From Eurosta solidaginis (taxonomy: Eukaryota > Arthropoda > Insecta > Diptera > Tephritidae): a DNA stretch of 64,000 nucleotides. Shown in pieces: positions 12,576 to 23,924 of the stretch. Every line of letters starts with the position of its first letter. Position 1 is the stretch's first letter. The translations under genes and the position numbers were made by a program. The notes under the pieces are model-generated. The model did not search any database, was not told the origin of the DNA, and saw nothing but the letters and a program-made list of their open reading frames with translations. Location: the NCBI RefSeq assembly GCF_040869045.1, contig NC_090322.1, forward strand, positions 167,848,672 to 167,912,671, in the 5' to 3' direction.

Positions 12576-12894
12576 TGTCGAACGACAACCCCGTTTATAA
12601 GAACTTTATAAGGGGCACGGGCAAAGCGCAGGTTATTTTTTTAACGCAGAGTTAAACTTAACCTTTTATGAAGGGTTATACTAATTTCACACAGACGGCT
12701 AATTGAATAATAAAGGCAATTTTCTACATTAAGGCGCTTATTGGGCTCAATCTTCCCTACAAAATTCGAATCTATTATTATTTCATTAGTAGCTAATCGA
12801 ATGCCTAATGAAGTCAAAAGCACAATGCAACTCTGTTGGCATCGTTCCGCTTCCGTTTCCGTTTCTTAGTTTTCAAAGTAAATGTCATAGTCTG

Positions 12895-13077
12895 CATGGC
12901 GGAACGATACAAGGTGGCCGCATCGAACAGCTGATTATAACCTTTTTTATTTGATTTGATACATTAACTACCGGCGCAGTACGATTTTGACATTTGTCCA
13001 TCGAATTTACAAGTACATGGAATTTTTTTTGTTTGTAGGTATGTCAACATGCTCCCACCTTGTATCGTTCCGCCATG
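12895..13077. mobile_element. 183-bp MITE with perfect 23-bp terminal inverted repeats
   Basis: Arms 12895-12917 and 13055-13077 are exact reverse complements and contain GGCGGAACGATACAAGGTGG. The 137-bp interior has no coding capacity. A target duplication cannot be separated from the arm tips (AT or CAT). Two partial tip words (ATCGTTCCGC near 12841, ATCGTTCCGCC near 13528) lie close by. The superfamily is unknown to me. Confidence 0.75.
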
Positions 13078-13214
13078 ATTGTCTGTCTCATCCTTCATAC
13101 TAATGGAGCAGTTACTTCTGTGTGAAAGCAAAAAATTTACGATTTCATTAGCAGGTGAAATGAGATCATTAAGTTTCTGTGTGAAAACAGTATTAAACTC
13201 GTATCGCTTACAAT

Positions 13215-13450
13215 TCCTAATTTAAAAACATGTGGCGCCAGAAGTCAGTGTCTAGTCAGAAAACACATCGTCAGTCAATATAAGAGTAACTTTGTTAGTT
13301 TAAGTTTGTAAGACCTGCACATTATCTTCCACGCCTTTCCTTCTTACTCAATCATGTGAAACTCTTGCCTTCTTTTAATATCGCCCAATCTGATTCGGAC
13401 TTCTACGGTACAATCTCCGAGGTATCCTGTTTAACTAGCTTATTTCATTG
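13215..13450 (-). pseudogene. LOA-clade retrotransposon fragment, diverged
   Basis: It is parallel to 31700-31935 on the same strand: GCCAGAAG-CAGTGTC, ACTTTGTTAGT, TTGTAAGACCT and ATCGCCCAATCTGATT all have counterparts there. It covers the region between RNase H and the terminal finger, and small indels destroy the frame. With the 12.1-12.4 kb piece it probably came from one element later split by the SINE fragment and MITE between them. Confidence 0.6.
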
Positions 13451-13789
13451 AGGCACACTCACTGGCAGGATGAGTTGAGCGTTCGTTCTATGCCCTTCGG
13501 ATGCATTTTCTTCGTTCTTGCGCTTTTTCATCGTTCCGCCTATAAGCGTAAGTCCGATGGACCTTCCTAAGTTAGTTGCGATCGGAGCAGCGATAGTGCT
13601 ACTTACCATGTTGATGGCACACCTATCACCAATGTTAGTGATACTCCCGCCAAGAGCGCAATATTGGAAGATCTAAAAGAAAATTACTCAAACTCAAGGG
13701 AGTCGCTTTACACTCCGCCCGTATTTCAACCTCTGTGAGGTCCCCATTGCAAAAGTTTGGTTTTAATAGGAATATCTTTTAGATCACGT

Positions 13790-14275
13790 TACTTGCTTAC
13801 TTAATTGGCGCTTAACCGTCTAAACGGTTATGGCCGTCCAACAAGGTGCGCCAGTCGCTCCTTCGCTCCGCCAACCGGCGCCAATTGGTCACACCAAGGG
13901 AGTTTAAATCGTTTTCACCCGGGTCCTTCCAACGGAGTTGGGGCCGCCCTCTACCTCTGCTTCCATAGGCGGGTTCCGATAGAAACACTTTCTTGGCCGG
14001 AGCATCATCTTTCATTCGCATAACATGGCCTAGCCAGCGCAGCCGCTGCGTTTTAATTCGCTGGACTATGTTGATGTCTGCGTATAGCTCGTACAGCTCA
14101 TCATTAAATCTTCTTCGGTACTCGCCATCGCCAACGCGTAGAGGTCCATAAATCTTTCGAAGAACTTTTCTCTCGAACACTCCCAAAGGCGCTTCATCTG
14201 CTGTTGCCATGGTCCATGCTTCTGCCCCATATAGCAGGACGGGTACGATAAGTGACTTGTAGACATAGTCTTCCT
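13790..14275 (-). pseudogene. RTE-type LINE, 3' terminal fragment (copy 1)
   Basis: The minus strand encodes the end of a LINE polymerase. Upstream of 14210 the frame continues with YKSLIVPVLLYGAEAW, then the 132-codon stretch 14210-13812 holds FERKVLRKIYGPL, RLRWLGHVMRM, GRGRPQLRW and NWRRLAERRSDWR, the usual C-terminal block of RTE-related elements. The 3' end runs into an AAGT-rich tail (13790-13803 as AAGTAAG-type repeats on the minus strand), typical of RTE. It is 5' truncated, so reverse transcriptase and endonuclease are missing. The clade call rests on family knowledge. Confidence 0.75.
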
Positions 14276-15955
14276 TATTTCGGCATCATGCTCACATCGC
14301 GGAGTTCTGAACAATAGAATCCCTGCTTTATTTATCATTGAACCAACGGAAATGGGCATAAGAGTGCATCTGTATTTTTCAATACTCCACATTTATTTCT
14401 TCTTTTTCTCCTTTATGGAACGATAAAAGGACTACCTGCAGGTTTTTGGAAGTTGTATCGGTGTTTCCGGAAAAAACATCATTAAGGTACCGGCTCGAAT
14501 AATGCGTGCACGATTCGATATGACTACAGAAAACCATATAGGTCAGCCAACCTTCTCCTTCCACACAAAAGGATTCGCTACGGGCAGGTGCAGTTGACAA
14601 TTGGGTTGGAGAAGCTATGAATTGCGCTGGAAACTTCTAGATAGAGTTGCGTCACACAATCCTTTCAATTCCAACTCCACAGAGCTATCGTTCCTGCTTT
14701 TTAAAGGGTCGGAGGTCACAGAAATATATCAGTTATGCCAAACTTAAAGAGGGCTATCTTTTTTTATCATGAAGGGAATTAACTTCTACATTGTCCACTC
14801 AGTCCAAACTAACACTTATTGGCAACGGTTATTCTTCGTTGGATTTCTAGGTAGACAATATTTTCAGGCTGGCATCATCGCGAAGATCTTGACTTAACGG
14901 ATCTGAAATGATAAGTTCGTTGACTGTCGCTCCCGTCTTTCGCACGATATGCAACACATACGCAGTAATTTATCGGGATAATTATTCTATGGAATTCCAA
15001 ATAATTCCTATTTGAGTAGCCCAGCAAGCTATCCATTATAAATATTTCATTTACTAGTTTTAAAATGAGCAAGTGGTGGAAATATCGGACCTACCATCTC
15101 CCTCTTATAGGAATAATGTATCAGCCAGGAGCTCAAGCTCCTGTTATTCACTCTCTTCCCTCTTCACGTCGCATTTGAGCTCATTTACCCTACACGTTGC
15201 GCTACTGAACTTCTCCTTCTTATCCGAGCCCGCGCGTTATTTTTCATCGTAAAAGTCATTTCTATCCAGGGTCACTGAATTCGTAGACAGATATCAGCAA
15301 GCATTTGCGATATCAGATCCGATGTTTCGTAAGTTTTCTCTCGACGGCAAACTTTGCGTTACTAACTGTAACTCGTTCCATACATAGATACGTCTGCGTA
15401 TTTTCGCTGCGACAAAGTGATAGTCCGAAGTTATATTGGGCCCTCCAGAACGCTGGAGCTATGTCTGATAATGATGTGGCCGTGTATTTGATATCCCGTT
15501 ATTTAATGAGAAAACAGCCAAAGAGCTTGGCTCCTCCATCGGCGCTTTGGCACAGCTTTACGATATATAGAAGGCCCTGCTCAGCTACGAAAACGCAGCG
15601 AGATCCTCGTTCTCAGTCGTTGAAGACAACATCTAATGGCTCATTTTCATTCACAACACTAACTCAACACCATGACTTCGCTTATCGCTAAAAGCGATCT
15701 ATGTTTTTGCTACAGAAACAAAATCTCAGCTTTTACTCACAAATTCATTTCCGAGCCACTGCCTCCGTTTCGTGCATTAGAACCGTAATTTACTGGTCAC
15801 TATAGTAGGCAGCACTGTTGTTGTTTTACTGATCACTGTAGTAGGTACCACTGGACGTGATTATATTCCTGTTCTGCTAAGTCCATAGCATTCCTTGAAG
15901 GGAAGTGATGTCCGATTCTTCTTCTTATTACAATAATTTCCATAAATACCGGAAA
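14276..15955. other. No convincing gene; short old repeat scrap
   Basis: A plus-strand frame of 128 codons at 15305-15691 shows no domain I know. Around 14595-14640, TGACAATTGGGTTGGAGAAG and TTGCGCTGG match the 3' part of the GTT-headed repeat at 53512-53560. The rest is unassigned. Confidence 0.45.
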
Positions 15956-15962
15956 ACTCCTT

Positions 15963-16329
15963 AAAAAAAAAAATAAATAAATGTAAGGCGCGATAACCTC
16001 CGAAGAGATCTAAGGCCGAGCTTCTCTTCCAATTTTCGTCGTGCTCCTCTTGATTTTCCCTACAAATTGGCCGGACGGGACCTAAATGTTTTATGCCGAC
16101 TCCGAACGGCATCTGCAAGGCAGATGAGTTTTCACTGAGAGCTTTTCATGGCAGAAATACACCCGGAGCGCTTGCCAAACACTGCCGAGGGGCGACTCCG
16201 CTTAGAAAAATTGTCTTCTAATTGAAAAATCTTATTTCTAAAATTTTGATGTTGCTTTGCCCGGGGTTTGAACCCAGGGCATACGGTGTTTTAGGCGGAG
16301 CACGCTACCGTCACACCACGGTGGTCGCC
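15963..16329 (-). mobile_element. tRNA-derived SINE, full length, with 7-bp target duplication
   Basis: Read on the minus strand from 16329: a tRNA-like head with an A-box-like word in TGGTGTGACGGTAGCG and a B-box-like word near 16259-16279, a core containing the hairpin CATCTGCCTTGCAGATG, and a tail ending in TTTATTTATTTTTTT. ACTCCTT flanks it at 15956-15962 and 16330-16336. Known SINEs of this plan are transcribed by RNA polymerase III and copied by a LINE partner; I cannot name the partner. Confidence 0.85.
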
Positions 16330-16336
16330 ACTCCTT

Positions 16337-17457
16337 TTACCAGGAGAACATTTTCGTTTGGGCAGCTTGGGATGAAAATTAAATCAAACATTAGTCAAAT
16401 GAACTAGTTCGCGTGTAGTTTACAAGTAGCTAATTTCTCTGCAGGGTTAATTTACTAATAGCTATGAAAATCTTAACATCTTTACAGCTCACTTTACTAG
16501 TTTACACATATCCTTACTTTCTAACTGTGTAGTGAGGTGGCAGTTGCAAGTGGTGCGTAATCTACAGTTAGACGCGCTTGCTTGCTTCATTACGCAGATA
16601 AATTGCTGCATAATTTGTGAATTAAATCGAATTACTTTATCTATTTAAGCTTGTTTTATTATTATACTTGCTAATTCACTAACCAAGCAAATTGTGTTGT
16701 TATAATTTTGCTAGTGGCTAAATATGTACTCTTAAATGCAAGACGGTATTTGTGTGCATATCTAATATCCTGGAAGCTGATAATAATTTCGTCTTAACGA
16801 ATATATGTAATTTAAATTATGTACACATTTAGGTATAGATCGAGTTGCATCCCTCTACGCATACCTTAAAACACCTACTGTAAACCTTCTGAGAACACTA
16901 ACATCACCTCCACGCAAGAGCTAGATTAGGTACATCAAATCCACACCAGTTAGTATTCTTAGTTCCTACTCTGTTGGAATGGGGAACTTAGGAAACTTGG
17001 AACAGCAGTAAGGAAGGCGTTCAATAAGTGCTTCGTAACCAGAGTGTCATAATCAGAGCAGTCAAACAGCGATAGGCTCATACATTACAAAAAACCTGTA
17101 AGGTTATCAAAGGCTGTGAGCTGGCAATCCTTCTGCTCTGCAATACACACTTCCCTGGATGCGAGTATTCACCACAGAAAAAATCTACCTGTAGGCGCTC
17201 TCACCCGTCGGATGGATAATTGAAGTTGATAATAGACAGGAATAAAATAAGTTACGCCGTCAATAGTTCTTCCCTATTTGAATCGCCTCACTTAGATAGT
17301 GTTACCGCGGTGATGCTTCAAAAACTAGGGGACCCGATGGTCCTATGGATGGAAATGGTTTACAGAGGTGTGTGTCACTCTTGCCTTTATTCCACAAACC
17401 TGTAGGAAAACAAATTTAAACTTTCTCCCCATGGGAGGCTGATGAACTCTCGAAAAT
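16337..17457. other. No recognisable gene
   Basis: AT-rich and stop-dense to about 16860. 16860-17220 is less AT-rich and may be old retrotransposon sequence, but I could not align it to anything else in the window. Confidence 0.4.
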
Positions 17458-17540
17458 GCCAAGGACTACAGACCAATAACCCTCACATCTTTTATGCCTA
17501 AAGTTCTTAAGTGGCTTTAGGAAGTTCAGTTCTGCAGCTT
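17458..17540 (+). pseudogene. Reverse transcriptase scrap (LOA/R1-like)
   Basis: The plus strand reads AKDYRPITLTSFMPKVLKWL followed by a stop. It resembles the conserved FRPISLTSFLLKTLER-type block of LOA and R1 polymerases. Nothing else of the domain is readable nearby. Confidence 0.4.
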
Positions 17541-17739
17541 GTATTATTTTCTCCAGCATCAAATCAAAGGAATCGAACGATAGTGGTCATACTGTCTGAA
17601 ACCTCGTTTAGTTTCCAACGGCTTGGAGGGGTCCTTCCCAATTGTGACTGAGCTGATTGTGTTGGTCAACGTCAGTTTTGAGAGGAAACGAAATTTAGGC
17701 ATAGTGGCATATAGGCAGCTCCTATTCGTGCTGTAGAAG

Positions 17740-19190
17740 GCGACTATAAAATCGACCTTCGTCATACCCGAAAAATGGAAAACGGCAAGGGTGGTTCCGC
17801 TATTAAAGCCTGAGAAACCAGCAAACATAGGAGATTCTTGTCGTCCGACGGCTCTCCTATCGTCAGTAGACAAGACACTTGGAGCCATTCTGCTTCCCTA
17901 TTTCACTGCAAATTTGCATCTTGCCAACCATCAGCATGGCTTTCGAAAACTACATAGCACTACTACCGCGCTAAACGCCATTAGGATCCATATAACTTGC
18001 GGATTAAATCAAAAACCCACCATAGGACAGTACTCGTTGCGTTAGACCTGTCAAAAGCTTTTATACGGTCAACCACGGCACGTTACTGCAAGACCTGGAA
18101 GGGTCCTCCCTCCTCCACGTCTCAAATGGTGGACTGCAAATTATCTGTCTGATCGACAAGCATCGGTGCAATTCATCTAAACCCAAAAGAATTAAACAAA
18201 GCGTACCACAGGGTGGTGTCCTATCCCCACTTCTGTTTAACTTCTATATATCAAAGCTACCTTCACCACCAGAAGGAGTCACTATCGTTTCCTACGCCGA
18301 AGACTGCACAATAATGGCCACTGGCCCAGGCCCACAGGTCGATGAGCTTTATAACAAAATAAACAGCTATCTGCCTGATCTCTCCAGTTTCTTCGCTTCG
18401 CGAAACCTGACATTGTCACCGGCCAAATCATCGGCGACCATATTTTCAACATGTACGCGCCAAATGTCAACCATATTGAACATCCACGTCGATGGCATCA
18501 CGCTACCGACTGTCTTACAGCCTAAACTCGTGGGTGGACCTTCGATCTCGGTCAGGATCTATATGTTGGAGAGCATGCAACCGCAATTGTTCCGAAAATC
18601 CAGAGCCGTAATAAAATCCTCAACTCTTGCCGGTAGCACTTGGCGTAAAGATAAAGAAACGCTCAGTACCATTTACAAAGCAATTGGCCGGCCGATTGTA
18701 TGCTATGCGTCCTGGATATGGTCGCCAAGCCTAAATATTACTCACTGGAAGAAAATATAGACCTGCCAAAGTACTGCCCTTAGAACCGCTACGAGCTTCT
18801 TCTTGTGTCCCCAGAACACCACCTACACAATGAGGCGAGAGTACTCTCCATGCTGAACAAACACTTTCTGTGCAATACCCAGAAACCTGGGCATCCCAAC
18901 AGACATCTCATTGATGATGCATAAGGGGTCATCTCAGTAAGCATTATGAGGAAATACGGCACCTGAGAACACAACCGTTTGATGCAAAAAAGCACAAGCA
19001 TGTTCTCAGTGATATCCACAAACAGGCGTCGGACCTCTATTTCAGGAACTGTCCGGAGAATCCACTTCTTAAAGAAAAATACTCATAACTCGCAGAAGAG
19101 GAACGCACTCTCCCTAGGGAAATGCGCTTCACTCTAGCTCAAATTCGATCTGTATACTGTAAGAGGTTAAACTCTTTCCTATCTTTTCCT
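17740..19190 (+). pseudogene. Jockey-clade LINE polymerase, frameshifted fragment
   Basis: Reverse transcriptase blocks appear in order in changing frames: IPEKWKTARVVPLLKP (from ~17765), ANHQHGFRKLHSTTTALN (~17920-17975), VPQGGVLSPLLFNFYISKLP (~18205), YAEDCTIMATG (18293-18325) and ASRNLTLSPAKSSATIF, then the thumb and C-terminal part ending near LREMRFTLAQIRS-like codons at ~19150. At least three frameshifts break it, and a stop lies near 19088. The catalytic YADD box reads YAED at 18293-18304. The 5' part (gag, endonuclease) and a poly(A) tail are not seen. Confidence 0.8.
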
Positions 19191-20168
19191 ATGCGGAATT
19201 CCGCGAATCACAACGACAAATGTGGCAATTATCTGTGACGCTGCGTAAATGTGCAACATGTGACAAATATAAATAATGTATCGTTAGTTTTCAAAATACT
19301 TGAATAAATTAAGACTCACACTTTAAGCTAAAAACATTTGTAACAAACGGCGAAGTTGTTGGCGCTCTAAACATAAACCTGCCACATGCAACATGTAGAG
19401 GCAAAACAACAAATAGCGAATGGATATTACGTGCTGTGGCCAGCACCAAACTGAGACGCAGGATTAATGTTGCATTTTGATTAAGTTTAAGCCAATTTTC
19501 TCAGAGTTTAACTTAATTAGTTAGCGTGTGGTTGGGCTCAAAGTTAGCTGCCACAAATTAAAGTTGTGGCAACATGCAAAAACAGGTGCGTGCAGTCGTT
19601 GTTGCCACAAAATTAATGGATGTGTATATGTGGGTTCGCATTTGAGGTATGTTTGTGCAAGTGCAATGTGGGTTTGCGTTTTTGGGTTTTTTGTTTTGTT
19701 TGGCGTCGTGAAGACTGTTATTTTCTTTCTCCCCCTTTACGCTCTATTTTTTAAATTTTTGTACACTTTAGCATTATCATTATTTATTATTAGCAACTTT
19801 CGTTCATCCATCCGGTTTTTTTATATTTCTTACGACGGTGCCCCCCCACTCGCATACACTCATAACTTGCGACATTCATGTATGTATGTTGCATGCTGCT
19901 TGCTGCATGAGTTTGCAGTTATATCCACACCGGCAGCGTGGAGCCCATAACTACATATGTATAGTGTTACACCGTACTCCGCTTTATAATATACGCGTTG
20001 CCCAGTAGCTGTTTGCAAACAATTTATTTTTGACAGATTTTGCTATTGACAGCGCCTTAATGGATTAACATTTGTAAATGTCGTGTTGCGTGCATTCAGA
20101 ATGTCTTAATATTTGTTGCCACTGAACGTATATATATACATATATAACTCACTCATATGCGATACAAG
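19191..20168. other. No recognisable gene
   Basis: A 140-codon plus-strand frame at 19528-19950 is rich in Phe, Leu and Cys and matches nothing I know. Its base composition equals the surroundings, so I treat it as chance. The rest is AT-rich. Confidence 0.4.
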
Positions 20169-20170
20169 TA

Positions 20171-21126
20171 CAGTGTACTCTCTCCTAACGGACACCTCTC
20201 TTAAGGGGACACATCTCATAAACGGACAATTTTTCCAGTACCAAAAAATCCTTAAGCATTTTTTAAGTTTTTCCCTTTTGAGCGGACAACCCTCCCATAA
20301 CAGGAAGCGGGCACTTGCTTTTTACCCCAAGGGGCTTTTTAATTTCCCATAACCGGACAGCTTACAACACTTTTTTTTCATTTACTCTTTACCATATTCG
20401 TACAGCTGTTGCTTATTCACTAATACGTGCATCAATGTAGGGGAATCGCCTAAATACGAAGAACCTGTTTTCAATACAGTAAAGACCATAAAAATGTATG
20501 TACCTATTGCCTACACGTAGTTAGTAACTTCTTGTGTGTGTACGTACGTGAATCGCAATGCCTAAAGTAGTGTTGAGTATTAAAGACAAAGTTAATGTAA
20601 TTGAAATTCATAAGAAAGAAAAACTAAAAGTACGAGAGTTGGCAAAGAAATGTAAGATCAGCAAAACGCAAGCTGCTAGCATTATCAAAAACGAAGATCA
20701 AATTTTAAGTTTGTGGGACACTGACGTCAACCCGGAGAGAAAAAGGAGTATGCTGAAGCCCAAAGGCCTTAATATTGATAAATTGTGCTACGAATGGTTT
20801 GTGAAGGCTCGAAATAAGAGCATTCCTCTGTCAGGCACACTTATAAGGAGCAAAGCTAAAGAAATTGCAGTGAGACTCAATTACGACGATTTTAGTGCAT
20901 CATCCGGCTGACTGGAAAGGTTCAAAAAACGTCAGAACATAACTTTCCGTACAATTATTTTGAATATTTTGTACACAAAACTTTATTCTTTAATTTATGG
21001 ACAAATGTATGTATTAATATTCTTGTTTTGGAAATAAAACTGTTTAAACATTCATCAATAATACTTTTCTCATAAGCGGAAAAATTTGGCAGTCTTTTAG
21101 GTGTCCGTTTAAGAGAGAGTACACTG
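20171..21126 (+). mobile_element. Internally deleted pogo/Tigger-like DNA transposon
   Basis: The tips CAGTGTACTCTCTC at 20171 and, on the opposite strand, CAGTGTACTCTCTC from 21126 are inverted. The inverted repeat continues through about 28 bp (ACGGACACCT). TA lies on both sides (20169-20170, 21127-21128), the target expected for this superfamily. The element keeps only the start of a transposase (20558-20911); the catalytic DDE half is missing, leaving 956 bp. The subterminal left region repeats the words CGGACA and CTCTTAA several times, possible transposase-binding sites. Confidence 0.85.
20558..20911 (+). pseudogene. pogo-type transposase, DNA-binding half only
   Basis: 117 codons. Residues 5-50 form a Psq/CENP-B-like helix-turn-helix (LSIKDKVNVIEIH, RELAKKCKISKTQAASIIK). 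From about residue 68 the second CENP-B-type helix-turn-helix begins (LCYEWFVKARNKSIPLSG, IRSKAKEIA). The frame ends at TGA 20909-20911 and then stays open in the same frame (LERFKKRQNITFR), so the stop lies inside the second DNA-binding domain at a place where the family normally continues. The DDE catalytic domain is absent. It might at most make a truncated DNA-binding protein. Confidence 0.85.
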
Positions 21127-21128
21127 TA

Positions 21129-21810
21129 TTTACATACAAACATATAATTTGGTTGCAATCTATATGTTTTTATGCATGCCACAATTTTGCAACTTGCCAC
21201 TGGCGGTGCTATTGTCCATTTGCGTTGTTGAGTTTTATCTTAAGCTGCTCTCCAAAGCGATAAATTATATAAATCACAAATACAAAACCAAGTGGCCTGC
21301 AGCACCAACACTAATAAAATAGTGCAACAACAAACATTTTTTACTCTTTTATATACAGTAGCGAACACTAAAATAGCAATGACGATTTTTATCAAATTAA
21401 GTAAAATAAATTAAAATTTTTTATTTTCGATAATTTGAAAAAACTTTCAAGAATTTTGTAGCTGAAACCAACCATAATACACATATAGAAATGTATTACC
21501 ACTTCTTCTCCACCACTGCCGCCATTTAACTGTGTTTGACATTCCCTTCAGAAGCAGCGCTACCATATCCTTATAAAATAAGCGTTCTAAAACGACACTT
21601 CTGTTTTTATTGCCTATTTTTAGACGTTAAACAAGCTGTGTCAGGCAGGTATTGAACGCAAAAGTCCGCCCAAGAACATACAAGGTCTACATCTGCCGGA
21701 AAATATTGATCCTGCTCGTTCGTATTCGGTTCAATTTGCTCCCAACTTGACCCCACCGTAAACATGCATACATTGCACGCATTTTTTTTATCGATAATGT
21801 CAGATCGAGC
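21129..21810. other. No recognisable gene
   Basis: AT-rich sequence. A minus-strand 85-codon frame (21607-21864) overlaps the following repeat and has no known domain. Confidence 0.4.
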
Positions 21811-22147
21811 GACACTAGTGCCATCTGACATGAAAAACAAAGCATAAGAAGAAGAATTCGACATTTGCTTTGCCTAGGGGTGCTTTCACATTTAGCAAGT
21901 CAAATAATAATTCCCACTCGTTGGTACTTTTCTAACATTTTACACAGTTAAAAACAGCGAAATATGTTAGCCAGTATTTTTCTTGTATAGTGCGAATGCT
22001 TAGAAAAGGGCTTAACGCAAGATGCATGGGCAAGATGAAGTAAACTTCAATTTCCAAGTCTGAAGCCCCTTTATATTTACAAACGCAACATCTTGCATGA
22101 CTGCGGCGATGTTACTGGCATGCATAAGATTGCGTTGAACGCATCTA
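21811..22147 (+). repeat. Unclassified direct repeat, left copy
   Basis: It matches 23388-23780 with indels: GACACTAGTGCCATCTGA, CATTTGCTTTG, CCACTCGTTGGTA, ATATGTTAGC-AGTATTTTT, CCAAGTCTGAAG, GCGATGTTACTGG and ATGCATAAG occur in the same order. No frame is conserved between the copies, so it is probably non-coding mobile DNA rather than a gene duplication. Confidence 0.65.
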
Positions 22148-22556
22148 TATGAAAATATTCATTGTGGCTCGGCCATTAGGCCATTGCTAGGACCGCCAGC
22201 TTGTCACTGATGTGGCTTAGGAGCTTGCACGAGTGATTAGTCTTGTATTTGAACAAATAAGTGATGCTGCTACGAAGTGACTGATAAGCTAATATGTGGT
22301 GACACACAGAGACTCTGGAGGTTTCACTCTGAAATTGTAAAAGAAGCAAAATGCTGCGACACCGTTTGTCCATAGGAAAATGAACGGTGGAACGAAGCAG
22401 TTCCAAACTGTGACGCTTATGGATGCTGGAACTCATATTGGCATATGTCTATCGAAACAATGGATTCAGTTGATAAGACTGAATAATATTAACAACTTGA
22501 AATATATAAGAGAGTTTTTCAAACTTCCAAAGGAAAGGCATAAACCTCACGTGTGG

Positions 22557-22876
22557 CGATATCGCGCCATCGACTTTTCGATAGAATTTGGGCTCAGGAA
22601 AAAAAGTTCCACTACGCATACCCAAAAAAATAATTTTCGAGCCAGCGAAAAAAAATGGTGAAGGGGTCAATTTTTCGACCAAAACACTCCCCAATACCCA
22701 AAAAATTATTTTTTTTTCATAAAACTGTTATCGCGGGTTTTGGGTAGTGTTTTGGTCGAAAAATTTACCCTTTCGCCATTTTTTTCGCAGGCTCGAAAAT
22801 TATTTTTTTGGGTATGTGTAGTGGAACTTTTTTTCCTGAGCCCAAATCCTATCAAAAAATCGATGGCGCGATATCG
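22557..22876. repeat. Long hairpin: ~134-bp inverted arms, ~52-bp loop
   Basis: The left arm 22557-22690 and right arm 22743-22876 are reverse complements with few mismatches. The outer end is CGATATCGCGCCATCGA, and the arms share TTTGGGCTCAGGAAAAAAAG and TTTTTCGACCAAAACACT. The loop is AT-rich. Frames on both strands are mirror images of each other, so no protein is supported. A foldback MITE or source of a small-RNA hairpin are both possible. Confidence 0.85.
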
Positions 22877-23387
22877 GTTAACTTTCGTCCATACAAATCG
22901 ACACAGGTTAATGTACGTACATATATATTTCTTATTCCCTTGTTGTGTGTTTTTTCTTTTTTAATGCAATTTTTTCCAAGTGTCAATTGCGTTCGTTGAT
23001 ATTATCTTATTTGTTATGAAAAAGTTTTTCAATAAGCGAATAACTACTTAATGGAAGTGGGGACTACTCAACGAACCGGGTTGCTGATACGAGTTATGTA
23101 TTTGATTTGCAATTTTTGTGACCTGATTGATATAGTAATAGTGGGTTTGCATGAAGGGGTGACATAAGGTCTACGGCTATAACGTCAATTAAGAAATGAC
23201 CATAACAACAAATTACAAATGGTTACAATGTCAACGATATTGTCTCTCAACTCAACTCTATTTTTCTCAAGTGGCCGTAAGGTCAAGTGGTATGAAGGTC
23301 GCGAATTACTGGAATGTTTTATTATTTTCACTATGTTTTTGATCAGGCGAATGAAAAGAGCACGGCTCTTGTTTTTTTATATACTGG

Positions 23388-23780
23388 GACACTGGCGCCA
23401 TCTGAAAGGAAAGTAGCCAACTCCCAAATTTTGTTACAAGCAAAGCATAAGAAGATGAATTTGACATTTGCTTTGGCTAAGGGTGTTGGCACACTTTGCA
23501 AGTGAAATTATTTTTGCCACTCGTTGGTAATTTTTATAACATTTTTCGCAAGTAAAAACTGCAATACAACAAATTAATATGACACAAAATATGTTAGCAA
23601 GTATTTTTGTTGTATAGGGAGAATGTTTATACCAGTGCTTGGTGAAATTTTTTATGAGAATGGGCAAGGCGAAATAAACTTCAATCGCCAAGTCTGAAGT
23701 TCCTTCGTATTTTCACACGCAACAACTTGGTTGATTGTAGCGATGTTACTGGAATGCATAAGCTTGTGTTAAACGCATCA
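23388..23780 (+). repeat. Unclassified direct repeat, right copy
   Basis: It is the partner of 21811-22147, about 1.6 kb away in the same orientation. It contains a short extra segment around 23565-23590 (ATACAACAAATTAATATGAC) missing on the left. Confidence 0.65.
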
Positions 23781-23924
23781 GAAGAGAATGGCCCGTAGTC
23801 ATAGCCGAAATAAAATAGAGTTGTATTGGTTTAAACATGGTTCTAAATAAAGTATCATTTCAAGTATATTATAATCCACTTAAACACTATTTTATCTCTA
23901 AAAAAAAAGTATATTAAATTTAAA

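Noticed and set aside
19528..19950. 140-codon frame
   Set aside because: Low-complexity Phe/Leu/Cys-rich product in T-rich DNA, with no known domain.
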